Assembly (NCBI GenBank): GCA_965220615.1
Contig: CBDCQL010000001.1
Location: 558,001 to 622,000 of the forward strand
DNA: 64,000 nt
Direction: 5' to 3'
Source of the DNA: JAGWBD01 sp965220615
GTDB lineage: Bacteria; Chloroflexota; Anaerolineae; Aggregatilineales; Phototrophicaceae
The translations under genes were made by a program, and so were the position numbers. Every line of letters begins with the position of its first letter. Positions within the stretch are counted from its first letter, which is position 1. Below the pieces are notes generated by a model. The model was not told the origin of the DNA. It saw nothing but the letters and a program-made list of their open reading frames with translations, and ran no database searches. Below, in pieces: positions 37,596-46,238 of the stretch.

Positions 37596-37991
37596 ATGGC
37601 GAACAGCGAACCGTTGACAGGGCCAGGGCCCGACGGCTACAGACTTGTGCGCCGCGGCATCGTTGTGTTGCTGACGGCGATTTCCTACCTGCTGACCCTG
37701 GCGCTGGGCGTGCTGGCGCTGATGGCGCTGGTGCGCGTGGTGGAGTTTGGCTCGGCGCTGCTGATCGCGCAGTACGACCTGGTCGCGCCGGCCAACGCGC
37801 GCGGCGTCATGACGCTGTTGCGCAATGTCACTGCCATTGGCGGCGGCCTGCTGCTGCTGACCGTGGCGGTGTTCGGTCTGGATTACCACTGGAAACACCG
37901 CGGGCAGGGCCGCTCCCTGCGTCTCATGGCCCTCACCCTGGGGGTTGAACTGGCCCTGCTGGCGCTTGAGCGAGTCGTTTTCCATGCCTGA
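37596..37991 (+). CDS. Small integral membrane protein of unknown function
   Basis: 131 residues with about three hydrophobic segments (roughly 22-48, 75-95 and 105-125) and a basic 'DYHWKHRGQGRS' loop between the second and third. No family recognised. It is divergent from the ABC-2 operon, 101 bases away. The repeat element at 37996 starts only 4 bases after its stop, and the flanking direct repeat CTGACG includes the stop codon. Confidence 0.65.
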   Translation: MANSEPLTGPGPDGYRLVRRGIVVLLTAISYLLTLALGVLALMALVRVVEFGSALLIAQYDLVAPANARGVMTLLRNVTAIGGGLLLLTVAVFGLDYHWKHRGQGRSLRLMALTLGVELALLALERVVFHA

Positions 37992-37995
37992 CGGC

Positions 37996-38125
37996 GGGAG
38001 TGTCCAGTTTACTGGATACAGGAACTGGATGCGGTGAGCGTCATCGTGCGGTTATTTGCGTCGCTACAGTTGTGGCTGGTTCCAGGCGCGGGAAATTTCT
38101 GAAATTTACCTAATTCGCCACTCCC
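37996..38125. repeat. MITE-like dispersed repeat, copy B (130 bp)
   Basis: Begins GGGAGTGTCCAGTTTACTG and ends CGCCACTCCC, in opposite orientation to copies A and C. CTGACG occurs just outside both ends (37988-37993 and 38127-38132), a possible 6-base target duplication that takes in the stop codon of the preceding gene. It shares TTCCAGGCGCGG and the AATTTCTGA stretch with the partial copy at 43141. Confidence 0.75.
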
Positions 38126-38141
38126 TCTGACGCAGCGCTGG

Positions 38142-38581
38142 CTATGCCGGCAGGATCAGGCTGCGGTCAAGCACCAGCGCCAGGAAGACCAGTGCCAGGT
38201 AAAGCATCGAGAACTTGTAGAGGCCGAGGGCATCGGCCCGGGCGACGTCCGCTGCCGGGCCTGTCTTGCGCAGCAGATTCAGCATCTTCAGCAGCAGGGG
38301 CAGGTTGAGCGCGATCAGTGCCATCCCGTAGAGCCGGCCAGCCTCCCCGAGGCCAGCGGCAGCCACTCCGGCAGGCCGCGCGCCGCCATGCACATGGTCG
38401 CGATGCTTGTGAACAGCAGGAGCGAGATGACTTTCGGTTTGGTCAACGCCAGCCAGTCACGCCCGCAGCCCGCCCCCGAGCCCGTAATCCTGACGACGGC
38501 TCCCTGCAAAATTACGACCGCATTGATGATCAACGCGGCCCAGGCGATTCGCTGCGGTTTGACCCGGGTAAGGCGGTTCAC
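38142..38581 (-). pseudogene. Remnant of a ctaA-ctaB fusion (heme A synthase / heme O synthase)
   Basis: Three pieces are joined on the minus strand. 38581-38453 gives a CtaA N-terminus ending 'VVRITGSGAGCGRDW'. It runs directly into the CtaB N-terminus 'LALTKPKVISLLLFTSI'. After a frame change near 38345, the CtaB C-terminus follows ('LYGMALIALNLPLLLKML', 'YKFSMLYLALVFLALVLDR'). An intact fusion would be about 1.8 kb; only 440 bases remain, with two internal deletions and a frameshift. All active-site histidines and prenyltransferase DxxxD motifs are gone. Confidence 0.8.
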
Positions 38582-38970
38582 GTGGCGTGCCTGAAGTCTG
38601 TTGCCGGCGTCAATCTACACCATGCGGCCGCGGGCGCTCAACACCAGGTTTGGTCCCCTTGCCGGGATCGGGGACGCCGCGGTGAACGACCACGCCCTGC
38701 CGAAGATCATGCGCGCGGCGGACCTTGCCGGAGGAGAACAACCTGCCCGGCGAAGGCGAGGGCAGTTGATCCTGACGCCGCCGGGGCCCGCGCGGGGATT
38801 TGACAGGCACCCTGACTGACGATAACTTGTGTTAAGTGCAGGTTAAATGCGCTGTTGCAGATGACCGCTCGTCTTAAAGCGGCCATCAGGGGCGCTTAAC
38901 GGGTCTGCACTACAGTGGAGCCGATCCTGTGGATCGGGATTTCAATTCGTTCACCGGAGGAAAGCACAAA
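38582..38970. other. 389-bp gap before the sugar-uptake operon
   Basis: No convincing gene on either strand: short frames at 38601 and 38610 have no recognisable homology and may be decayed sequence beside the ctaAB remnant. Near its right end TACAGT (38911-38916) could be a -10 element for the sugar operon. It is followed by the inverted repeat CCGATCC-TGT-GGATCGG (38921-38937), a candidate operator or 5'-leader hairpin. CCGGAGG precedes the ATG at 38971. Confidence 0.4.
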
Positions 38971-40335
38971 ATGCGCAAGAAATTCCTGGTACTTACGTTG
39001 CTGTTGCTGGCGGGGTTGACCCTGCTGGCGCCCGTGCAGGCGCAGGGCTGTAGCTCCGACGCGCCCTGCGAAATCGATGCCCTGATCGGCTTTACCGATC
39101 ATCGTCTGGACTGGGCCGTGGAGCGTGCCGTTGAATTCGGCGAGATGTTCCCGCAGTACGTCGTGAACATCGAATCCTTCTCGGACTACGAGCCCCTGCT
39201 GGATTCCTATATCCTCTCGCAGGAGCAGGGCAATCCGCCCGAGATCATGCAACTCTTTGAGGTCGGCACCCAGTTCGCCATCGACAGCGGCTACTTCAAG
39301 CCGGCCAGCGATATTATTGCCGGCCGTGACGAGGTACTGGGCCAGCCGGTAGACTTTGACGACATTATCCCGGTGGTCTCCAGCTACTACACCATCGGCG
39401 GCGACTGGTCCTCGGTGGCCTGGAATACCTCCACGCCGATCCTCTACGCCAATCTGAACATCCTGGGCGAGGCCGGCATTATGGATCTGCCGACAACCTG
39501 GCAGGGTGTTGAGGCGGCCTGCGAGCAGTTGCAGCCCATGGTCGACGCCGGCAGCATCGCCGGCTGCATCGTCTGGCCCAATCACGGCTGGTTCTACGAG
39601 CAGTGGCTGGCGCAGCAGAACACCGAACTGGTCAACAACGGCAACGGCCGTGAAGGCCGCCCCACACAGGTGCTGCTGAGCAGCGAAGCCTCGCTGAACA
39701 TCGTGCAGTGGCACAAGGACATGTACGAGAAGGGCTACTACGCCTACAGCGGCAAGCAGCGTGACTGGTCCGGCGCGGTGCAGGCCTTCAACAGCCAGCA
39801 ACTGCCCATGATCATGACCAGCAGCGCCAGCGCCGGCGGCATCATGCGCAATGCCGGCGAGAATGGCGTCGAGGTCGGCACCAGCAACATGGTTTACGAT
39901 GAGGAAGTCGGCTGGACCGGCAACATCCTCGGTGGCGCCACCATGTGGATCACCGACGGCCTCGAGCCGGAGATCGAGGAAGGCGCGATGGCCTTCCTGC
40001 TCTTCTTCTCCAACACCGAGAACTCCGCCACCTGGCACCAGGTCAGCGGCTACGTGCCCGTGCGCAACAGCTCGGTCGCGCTGCTGGAGGAGCAGGGTTG
40101 GTACGCAGAGAACCCCAACTTCCTCACCGCCAGCATTCAGCTGGGTGAATCGCAGGTGACGATCGCGACCCAGGGCGCCATCTTCGGCACCTTCGTGGAG
40201 ACGCGCAACATCATCACCCAGGCGATTGAGGACGCCATGTTGACCGGCGGCGACGTCGCTGAAATCATGGCGGCGGCCGAAGAGGAAGCGAACGTCCTGC
40301 TTGAGGAGTACAATCTGCTTTACGTGGATGAGTAG
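38971..40335 (+). CDS. ABC sugar-uptake substrate-binding protein, UgpB-like
   Basis: 454 residues from ATG 38971 with CCGGAGG upstream. The signal peptide (MRKKF, then a Leu-rich core) ends near 'PVQAQGC'; the Cys is poorly placed for a lipobox. The mature part is a cluster-B periplasmic binding fold: 'GNPPEIMQLFEVGTQFAIDSG' (shown in parts in the family), 'SVAWNTSTPILYANLNIL', 'MIMTSSASAG', and 'WTGNILGGATMWI'. The pattern fits glycerol-3-phosphate/oligosaccharide binders. Two permeases follow; a strong hairpin separates them. Confidence 0.9.
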   Translation: MRKKFLVLTLLLLAGLTLLAPVQAQGCSSDAPCEIDALIGFTDHRLDWAVERAVEFGEMFPQYVVNIESFSDYEPLLDSYILSQEQGNPPEIMQLFEVGTQFAIDSGYFKPASDIIAGRDEVLGQPVDFDDIIPVVSSYYTIGGDWSSVAWNTSTPILYANLNILGEAGIMDLPTTWQGVEAACEQLQPMVDAGSIAGCIVWPNHGWFYEQWLAQQNTELVNNGNGREGRPTQVLLSSEASLNIVQWHKDMYEKGYYAYSGKQRDWSGAVQAFNSQQLPMIMTSSASAGGIMRNAGENGVEVGTSNMVYDEEVGWTGNILGGATMWITDGLEPEIEEGAMAFLLFFSNTENSATWHQVSGYVPVRNSSVALLEEQGWYAENPNFLTASIQLGESQVTIATQGAIFGTFVETRNIITQAIEDAMLTGGDVAEIMAAAEEEANVLLEEYNLLYVDE

Positions 40336-40351
40336 GTCGTAAAGCGACCCG

Positions 40352-40391
40352 ACGGGGCAGCCCGGGCTTCACATCATCCCGGCTGCCCCGT
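40352..40391 (+). terminator. Intercistronic hairpin between binding protein and permease
   Basis: ACGGGGCAGCCCGGG and CCCGGCTGCCCCGT pair almost perfectly around an 11-base loop, followed by TTGATTT. Such hairpins after a binding-protein gene usually act as partial terminators or 3'-end stabilisers, giving more binding protein than permease. Confidence 0.65.
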
Positions 40392-40413
40392 TTGATTTAC
40401 GGAAGGCAGGCGC

Positions 40414-41652
40414 ATGTATCTCGTTTCACCGCTGGTCCTGCTGTTGCTGGTCGCCCTGGCCGGCGGTAGCTGGAGCGCGTGGCGCGCGCGGGCGCAGGGC
40501 GCAGCCCCGGCGGTCCGGCAACGGGCGCAGTTGCTGGCCCTGCTGGGCGGGGCCAGCGCGGCCCTCGGCGCCCTGATTCTGCTGGCGCCACTCAATTTCT
40601 GTCCCTTTGAACTGGACAGCGAGGGCAACGCCGACCGCTTAAACGTCATGCTGGGCGTCTTCATTCTGCTTGGCGGCGCCTTCCTGGCGCATCGTGTGGT
40701 GTCGTCGCTGGTCGGTCGCTGGCTGCGCGGTGAGGCGTTGCCTGGCGCCACGGAGACGCGTACCGGTCTTTTCGGCGGGCCGGGCTCCACCTTGCTGGCG
40801 CTGCTCTGTCTGGCGCCCACACTGACGATCCTCACACTGTTTCTCTACTATCCGATGTTCGATACCTTCCAGCTGTCGACGCAACTGGCGCGTCTGGGGG
40901 CGCCACGCACGAGATTCGTCTGCATGCGCAATTTCAACCAGTTGCTGGGAGACCCTGACTATGGCCGCACGGTGCTGGTCAGCTTTTTCCTCGCCGCGTT
41001 CATCGTGCTGTTCTCGCTGGCACTCTCGCTGCTGATCGCGCAGATGGCCTACCGCCCCATCACCGGTGGCCGCTTCTACCGCGCCTTGCTGGTCTGGCCC
41101 TATGCGCTCTCACCGGTCATCGCCGGCATCATTTTTGAGTTGCTGTTTCACAACACAGCCGGCGTGCTCAACCACGTGCTCGACAGCGCCTTCGGCCTCA
41201 AGGTGCCCTGGCTTTTGGATCCGGCCATCGCACCCTGGACAGTGGTGGTCGCCTCGACCTGGAATATCCTTGGCTTCTGCATCCTGTTTTACATCGCCGG
41301 CCTGCAAAATGTGCCCAATGATCTGCTGGAAGCGGCGGCCATCGACGGCGCCAGCGCCATACAACGCTTCTTCAGCATCACCTTCCCGCTGCTTTCGCCG
41401 ATCACCTTCTTCCTGGTGGTCACAACCACGACCTATGCCTTTTTCGACACCTACGGCCTGATTGACTTTCTCACCGCCGGCGGCCCGGTCGAATCCACCA
41501 CCACCATGATGTACGAGGTCTTTGAAGTGGGCGTGGTGGCGCGCAACCTGGGCAGCGCGGCGGCGCGTTCGCTGCTGCTCTTCGGCATCGTCATCGGTGT
41601 GACCATCCTGCAGTTCCGCTTCAGCCGCGGCCGGGTGATGTACGGGAGTTGA
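40414..41652 (+). CDS. ABC sugar permease, UgpA/MalF-like
   Basis: 412 residues, longer than UgpA (~295). The first ~130 residues add about three membrane segments with the loop 'NFCPFELDSEGNADRLN', before the standard core starting 'LLALLCLAPTLTILTLF'. The EAA loop 'EAAAIDGASAIQRFFSITFP' contacts the ATPase. No ATPase is encoded here, so a shared MsmX/UgpC-type ATPase elsewhere is inferred. The stop overlaps the next start by one base. Confidence 0.9.
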   Translation: MYLVSPLVLLLLVALAGGSWSAWRARAQGAAPAVRQRAQLLALLGGASAALGALILLAPLNFCPFELDSEGNADRLNVMLGVFILLGGAFLAHRVVSSLVGRWLRGEALPGATETRTGLFGGPGSTLLALLCLAPTLTILTLFLYYPMFDTFQLSTQLARLGAPRTRFVCMRNFNQLLGDPDYGRTVLVSFFLAAFIVLFSLALSLLIAQMAYRPITGGRFYRALLVWPYALSPVIAGIIFELLFHNTAGVLNHVLDSAFGLKVPWLLDPAIAPWTVVVASTWNILGFCILFYIAGLQNVPNDLLEAAAIDGASAIQRFFSITFPLLSPITFFLVVTTTTYAFFDTYGLIDFLTAGGPVESTTTMMYEVFEVGVVARNLGSAAARSLLLFGIVIGVTILQFRFSRGRVMYGS

Positions 41653-42524
41653 TGATGGAAGAAAAGCTGGGACTTCCCTACGCTGCGGCGCCGGTGACTC
41701 CCCGACGCAGGCGCCTGCCCAAACGCTGGTATGCGCACGTCATCCTGATCACAGCCATCATCATCACCGGCTTCCCGGTGTACTACGCGGCCGTCGTCGC
41801 CACGCAGTCCAACACCCAGGTCTTCAACTACCAGTTGACGCCCAGCACCTATCTGGAGCGCAACTGGGACCTGGTGATCCATGAACGTCAACTGCCGCGC
41901 TACATGCTCAATTCGGTCATCGTGGCGCTGGTGATGACGACCGGCAAGGCCGTGCTCTCGCTGCTGGCGGGCATGGCCTTCGTCTTCTTCCGCATCCCCG
42001 GCAAGTGGCTGATTTTCGGCTTCGTGCTGATCACCTTGATGATGCCCACCGAGGTGATGGCCATCGCCCTCTTCCGCCTGGTGGGTGTTGAGTTGCAATG
42101 GGGCGGTTACGAAGCGATGATCGTGCCCTTCATCGCCAGCGCCACCGGCAGCTTCCTCTTCCGCCAGCACTTCGCCAGTATCCCGGGCGAACTGAGCGAG
42201 GCGGCGCAGATCGACGGCGCCAACCCGCTGCAGTTCCTGTGGTACGTGCTGATCCCGATCAGCTGGAACGCCATCGCCGCGCTCTTCGTGATCCAGTTCC
42301 TCTACGCCTGGAACCAGTACCTGTGGCCGCTGATGGTCATCCACGAGACGACGCTCAAGCCGGTCCAGTTGGGCTTGCGTTCGCTGCGCAGCGGTACGGA
42401 AACCGGCGACAGCTTCGGCCCGCTGATGCTGGGCGCCGTGCTGGCCAGTATCCCGCCGCTGGTGGTTTTCCTCGCCCTGCAGAAGCAGTTTATGAGCGGC
42501 TTCGCCCTGACCCGCGACAAGTAG
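41652..42524 (+). CDS. ABC sugar permease, UgpE/MalG-like
   Basis: 290 residues from the first ATG of ATGATG, with GGGAG 3 bases upstream; a TTG one codon earlier is possible. Six membrane segments; the EAA loop reads 'SEAAQIDGANPLQFLWYVLIP' in its longer form, and the C-terminus 'ALQKQFMSGFALTRDK' is highly typical of UgpE-type subunits. Last gene of the uptake operon. Confidence 0.93.
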   Translation: MMEEKLGLPYAAAPVTPRRRRLPKRWYAHVILITAIIITGFPVYYAAVVATQSNTQVFNYQLTPSTYLERNWDLVIHERQLPRYMLNSVIVALVMTTGKAVLSLLAGMAFVFFRIPGKWLIFGFVLITLMMPTEVMAIALFRLVGVELQWGGYEAMIVPFIASATGSFLFRQHFASIPGELSEAAQIDGANPLQFLWYVLIPISWNAIAALFVIQFLYAWNQYLWPLMVIHETTLKPVQLGLRSLRSGTETGDSFGPLMLGAVLASIPPLVVFLALQKQFMSGFALTRDK

Positions 42525-42644
42525 GCGACGGCGCGGGTTGGCACAGGGCGAAAAGTTACAGCACGGTCAGTCGGTTTCTACGCAATACAGAGGTCACTTC
42601 AGGCATTCGGGCAGCCGGGATTTACTCTTGTGGCTGCTGCGCGT

Positions 42645-42800
42645 TTAGCCGGGCCAAAAGGTGTTCTTCAGCAGGACGCCCAGGATGGCCAGCATGATGT
42701 AGCGTAGCCGGCGCAACTCGACCCTGATCCCGGATACGTCGGAAATGATGCTGGTCGTCATGGGCCTTTCAGGGCGATGCAGACGGTCTTCGGTGCTCAT
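42645..42800 (-). CDS. Tiny single-membrane-segment protein, copy 2
   Basis: 51 residues. ATG 42800 is preceded by CAGGAGAACGACACGAC, almost the same ribosome-binding region as its upstream neighbour. A charged N-terminal part ('MSTEDRLHRPERP') is followed by 'VELRRLRYIMLAILGVLL', a single hydrophobic segment, then KNTFWPG. No family recognised. Downstream partner of the next entry, 66 bases away on the same strand. Confidence 0.55.
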   Translation of the reverse strand: MSTEDRLHRPERPMTTSIISDVSGIRVELRRLRYIMLAILGVLLKNTFWPG

Positions 42801-42866
42801 TGTCGTGTCGTTCTCCTGGCAGCCTGCGCACCCTGCCCGTTTGCTTCGTACTTGCCATTTCCCTGC

Positions 42867-43025
42867 TTATGGCAGGAAGCGCAGGATCATAAAGGCGATG
42901 ACCTGGACAGCGACGACAATCGCGGTCTGAAGGCGCGTTTCACCTTGCAGGCGCTCAAGGTCAGCCTTCGTTGCCATGTGGCTAACTTCACCCTCAACAT
43001 GGGCTATGCGTTCTTCGTTGCTCAT
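42867..43025 (-). CDS. Tiny single-membrane-segment protein, copy 1
   Basis: 52 residues from ATG 43025 (CCAGGAGAACGAC upstream); the frame is open further upstream but without support. 'MSNEERIAHVEGEVSHMATK' then 'ADLERLQGETRLQ' looks like an amphipathic or coiled-coil helix, followed by one membrane segment 'TAIVVAVQVIAFMILRFLP'. Similar 'MATKADLERL' proteins are common, small and uncharacterised. The two genes share their translation start region, which suggests duplication. Confidence 0.6.
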   Translation of the reverse strand: MSNEERIAHVEGEVSHMATKADLERLQGETRLQTAIVVAVQVIAFMILRFLP

Positions 43026-43140
43026 TGTCGTTCTCCTGGCGCCGGCGTGGCACGCTTCAGTGTTCAGGCGCCGCTCGTTGTCATACAGGAATGATCGCAT
43101 ACTTGCCTGCGGCGGTCAAACGCCCGGAAAGGTCTCTCCA

Positions 43141-43292
43141 GTGTCGCTGGTTCCAGGCGCGGGCAATTTCTGAGATCTGCCAAACGCGCCAGGCCCGGCG
43201 ACATGGTTTGCCCGCGGGCGACATGATATGTCGCCCCTACATCGTCCACTGTCCACTGTAGGGGCGATTTATCAAATCGCCCGCCCCGGCTT
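43141..43292. repeat. Partial dispersed repeat with two palindromes, copy D
   Basis: 43145-43180 matches the inner right part of copy B (GGTTCCAGGCGCGGG and AATTTCTGA). The rest holds two perfect palindromic units of 21 bases: 43216-43236 (GGGCGACAT...) and 43262-43282 (GGGCGATTT...). The same units occur in copy A and near 55.6 kb. It lies 14 bases beyond the stop of the minus-strand gene at 43307. Confidence 0.65.
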
Positions 43293-43306
43293 TTTATAAC
43301 GAATTC

Positions 43307-44416
43307 TCAGCCAGCCAGCTCCGCGGCCAGGTCCGGCAGCAGCCGGAAGGAGCGCATCATCATCTCCAGGTCCGGCTCGGCGGCAGCGCCCTCCTCCGTG
43401 TTGAGGTCCGTCAGGCCCGGGAAGCGCAGGCTGGCCACGTGCAGTTGTCCGTCGGCGCCGTTGAGCAGCACGTCGAAGCCGCTGTGGCTGTCACCGTCCA
43501 CGTTACGCCCGCGCCAGGCAACGGCGAAGCCGCCGCCCCCATCCTCCGCCAGCGCGGCGACGCTGAGGACCTCGGCGCCGCTGTGCCGCGCGCTGACGCT
43601 GGCGCCGGCGGCCGCTTCGTCGGCGACCTGGCCTTCAAGAGTATCGATGCGCAGCGAGGCGTCACCACCGCTGATGCTGGTGGGGCGGCCGGGCGCGCTG
43701 TCGCTCAGCGTCCAGTCCTGCGGGTAACGGATGAAGTGCGCCCGTTCGCCGTCGAACCAGGCGTTCCAGAGGAAGGGCGTGTCGGCCAGTTCCTTGAGCG
43801 GACGCAGCGTGTCGGCCGTGCCCTCCAGCAGTTGCAGCAGGGCGGCCGTCGCGTTGTCCGGCGTGACGACGCGCACGGCGTAGATCCACTCGCCGTCGGT
43901 CCAGGATTGCTGCCGCGCCACGAAGGTCTGGCCGCTGTGCTGCAGGGCGAAGTCGATGATCAGCCGGTCGTCGGCGCTGCGGCGGCGCTCGCTTTCTTCC
44001 CAGTCGCGATATTCGAGCCAGCTGCTGGCCAGCCAGGCGTCGTTGTAACGCGCGTCGAGGACGTCCAGCGTCAGCGGGCCCGAGTCACTGCTGGGCGGCG
44101 GCCGGTCCACGTCCACCTGGATCACGCTCTGCGCGGCCTCGTTGGCCAGGACGGTGCGCAGCCCCCCGCGCGTGTTCTCCGCCTCGTCGACCTGCCAGCC
44201 CGCGGGCACGGCGAGGGTATAGAGGCCGGCGGGGTGGAGGAAGCGTTGCGCGAAGACGATGCTCTCCGGCGCCGGCGGTGGCGGGAAAGTGGCGACGGGC
44301 GCCGCGGTCGGCACGACGCGCGGCTGGTTGGGCGCCACGGCCGAGAGCAGCGTGGTCAGGGCCAGAATGGCGGCCATCGAGATGCCAAATATGATAGTGA
44401 TGCGCTTCATCCACAT
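43307..44416 (-). CDS. Membrane-anchored extracytoplasmic protein of unknown function
   Basis: 369 residues from ATG 44416; the second ATG (44410) is possible. One N-terminal membrane anchor ('IIFGISMAAILALTTLLS'), a Pro/Ala linker ('PTAAPVATFPPPPAPES'), then a domain with two similar halves. Both contain a 'Y.....GW.V' or 'F.RYPQDWTLSDS' type strand as in PsbP/LpqN-like folds that bind small ligands. I do not recognise an enzyme. Divergent from the PfkB-family kinase gene with a 123-base shared upstream region. Confidence 0.7.
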   Translation of the reverse strand: MWMKRITIIFGISMAAILALTTLLSAVAPNQPRVVPTAAPVATFPPPPAPESIVFAQRFLHPAGLYTLAVPAGWQVDEAENTRGGLRTVLANEAAQSVIQVDVDRPPPSSDSGPLTLDVLDARYNDAWLASSWLEYRDWEESERRRSADDRLIIDFALQHSGQTFVARQQSWTDGEWIYAVRVVTPDNATAALLQLLEGTADTLRPLKELADTPFLWNAWFDGERAHFIRYPQDWTLSDSAPGRPTSISGGDASLRIDTLEGQVADEAAAGASVSARHSGAEVLSVAALAEDGGGGFAVAWRGRNVDGDSHSGFDVLLNGADGQLHVASLRFPGLTDLNTEEGAAAEPDLEMMMRSFRLLPDLAAELAG

Positions 44417-44539
44417 GCGATCGCGGGACTCCGGGCTTCGGCGGGCTCGCGGCGGCATGATACAGCAAAAGCCCGATGCGGTACAGTTGGTGACTGCGCC
44501 TGGAGCGGAGGGAAACGCTTGGCGCCGGAGGGGGCGACG

Positions 44540-45484
44540 ATGAGCGTGGTGAGCGTGGGTGAACTGTTGATCGACTTCGTGGCGCTGGAGAGCGGCGTCA
44601 CGGTGGGCGAGGCCAGCGGTTTTCTGAAGGCCGCGGGCGGCGCGCCGGCCAACGCGATGGTCGCCCTGACGCGCCTGGGCCACGCGAGCACCCTGCTGGC
44701 GATGGTGGGCGACGATCCCTTCGGCCACTATCTGGCGCAGTTGCTGGCCGCGGAAGGCGTCGACGTGGAGGGCATCCGCTTCTCGCCCGAGGCGCGCACC
44801 TCGCTGGCCTTCGTCTCCTTGGCGGAGGGCGGCGAGCGCAGTTTCGTCTTTTACCGCCACCCGGGCGCGGACATGCTGATGACTCCCGCCGACGTCGACC
44901 TGGCGCGCATCGACGGCAACGACATCTTCTTTTACGGCTCCATCACCATGATCGCGGAAAGCTCGCGCGAGTCGCTGCTGGCGGCCATCGATTACGCTTT
45001 GGCGCGCGACATGTTGCTCGGTTACGACCCCAACCTGCGCCTCGGCCTGTGGCCGGACGCGGCCACGGCACGGCACTGGATGCTGGCCGGCCTCGAGTAC
45101 GCCCACGTGGTCAAGGTCAGCGACGAGGAGGTCGACTTCCTCACAGGTGGCGACCTGGACGCCCTGTGGCGCGAGCGCACGCGACTGCTGATCGTCACGC
45201 ACGGCCCGGGCGGCTCCACCCTCTACACGCGCGAACAACACGTCCACGCGCCCGGTTTCGCCGTCGATTCCGTCGATACCACCGGCGCCGGCGACGGCTA
45301 CGTGGCCGCCATTCTGGCCAGCCTGCTGGAATACGGCGACGCCTGGCCCGACCGCCTGGCGGAGATGGCGCGTTTCGCCAACGCGGTCGGCGCGCTGACG
45401 ACCATCGCCCGCGGCGCCATCCCGGCCATGCCGCAGCGCGCGGCCGTCGAGGCCTTTTTGAAGGAGCGGGAGGACAGCGCCTGA
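44540..45484 (+). CDS. PfkB-family carbohydrate kinase, fructokinase-like
   Basis: 314 residues from ATG 44540 (CCGGAGGGGG upstream). N-terminal 'VGELLIDFVA' and 'AAGGAPANAMVALTRLG' are the substrate-binding PfkB signature; C-terminal 'DTTGAGDGYVAAILASLLE' contains the catalytic Asp and the anion hole. 'PNLRLGLWPD' and 'VKVSDEEVDFLTG' fit the fructokinase/2-dehydro-3-deoxygluconokinase subgroup. The exact sugar is uncertain. It is the first gene of a short plus-strand run with a response regulator. Confidence 0.9.
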   Translation: MSVVSVGELLIDFVALESGVTVGEASGFLKAAGGAPANAMVALTRLGHASTLLAMVGDDPFGHYLAQLLAAEGVDVEGIRFSPEARTSLAFVSLAEGGERSFVFYRHPGADMLMTPADVDLARIDGNDIFFYGSITMIAESSRESLLAAIDYALARDMLLGYDPNLRLGLWPDAATARHWMLAGLEYAHVVKVSDEEVDFLTGGDLDALWRERTRLLIVTHGPGGSTLYTREQHVHAPGFAVDSVDTTGAGDGYVAAILASLLEYGDAWPDRLAEMARFANAVGALTTIARGAIPAMPQRAAVEAFLKEREDSA

Positions 45485-45506
45485 TGCGCGGGCGGAGCGC
45501 GGCCCT

Positions 45507-46238
45507 GTGAAACGGCGACATCGCATTCTGGTGGTGGACGACGAGCCCACCGTGCGCGAGGTGCTGCGCCGCTATCTGGAGCGCGAGGGCTGGCTGGTCA
45601 ACGAGGCCGCGGATGGGCGGGCGGCCTTGCAGGCGCTGGACCAGGACCCGCCCGACCTGCTGATTCTGGACCTCATGCTGCCGGGCATTGACGGACTCAG
45701 CATCACGCGACGCCTGCGCGGCGACGTCAGCGTGCTCGGCACCGAACACGCCGTGCCGATCATCATGCTGACCGCGCGCCGCGACGAACAGGACCGCGTC
45801 GAGGGCCTGGAACTGGGCGCCGACGATTATCTGACCAAGCCCTTCAGCCCGCGCGAACTGGTGGCGCGCGTGCGCGCCGTCCTGCGCCGCAGCGACCCCG
45901 TCAGCCAGGCCGACGGCCGGCCGCTGCAAATCGGGCCGCTGACGCTGGACCCGCGGGCGCGCGAGGTGCGGCGCCATGGCGAGCCGGTCGCGCTCACCGC
46001 GCGCGAATTCGATCTGCTCTGGCACCTGGCCAGCAACCCGCGCCAGGTCTTCAGCCGCGACCAGTTGCTCGATCAGGTGTGGGGCTACAACTTCGAGGGC
46101 GACGACAGCACCGTGACAGTGCATGTGCGGCGGCTGCGCGAGAAGATCGAACCGGACCCCGCCCGCCCGGCCTTCATTCGCACCGTATGGAGCGTCGGTT
46201 ATCGTTTCGAGCCCGACCCCGATGACAGCGGCGCCTGA
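45507..46238 (+). CDS. OmpR-family response regulator without adjacent kinase
   Basis: 243 residues from GTG 45507. Receiver domain with 'LVVDDEPTVREVL', Asp in 'LLILDLMLPGIDG', Thr in 'IIMLTARRDEQDR' and Lys in 'DDYLTKPFSP'. The winged helix contains 'LTAREFDLLWHLASNPRQVF' and ends 'RTVWSVGYRF'. No histidine kinase is next to it; its 3' end overlaps the following SDR gene by 17 bases and the kinase gene at 44540 precedes it by 22 bases. Confidence 0.93.
   Translation: MKRRHRILVVDDEPTVREVLRRYLEREGWLVNEAADGRAALQALDQDPPDLLILDLMLPGIDGLSITRRLRGDVSVLGTEHAVPIIMLTARRDEQDRVEGLELGADDYLTKPFSPRELVARVRAVLRRSDPVSQADGRPLQIGPLTLDPRAREVRRHGEPVALTAREFDLLWHLASNPRQVFSRDQLLDQVWGYNFEGDDSTVTVHVRRLREKIEPDPARPAFIRTVWSVGYRFEPDPDDSGA

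Noticed and set aside
38601..38819. 72-residue plus-strand frame beside the ctaAB remnant
   Set aside because: No recognisable homology, no ribosome-binding site, and overlapping frames on both strands; probably decayed sequence.
43439..44539. Long in-frame extension upstream of the PfkB-family kinase
   Set aside because: It is antisense to the secreted-protein gene, is low-complexity, and the Shine-Dalgarno plus kinase start lie at 44540.
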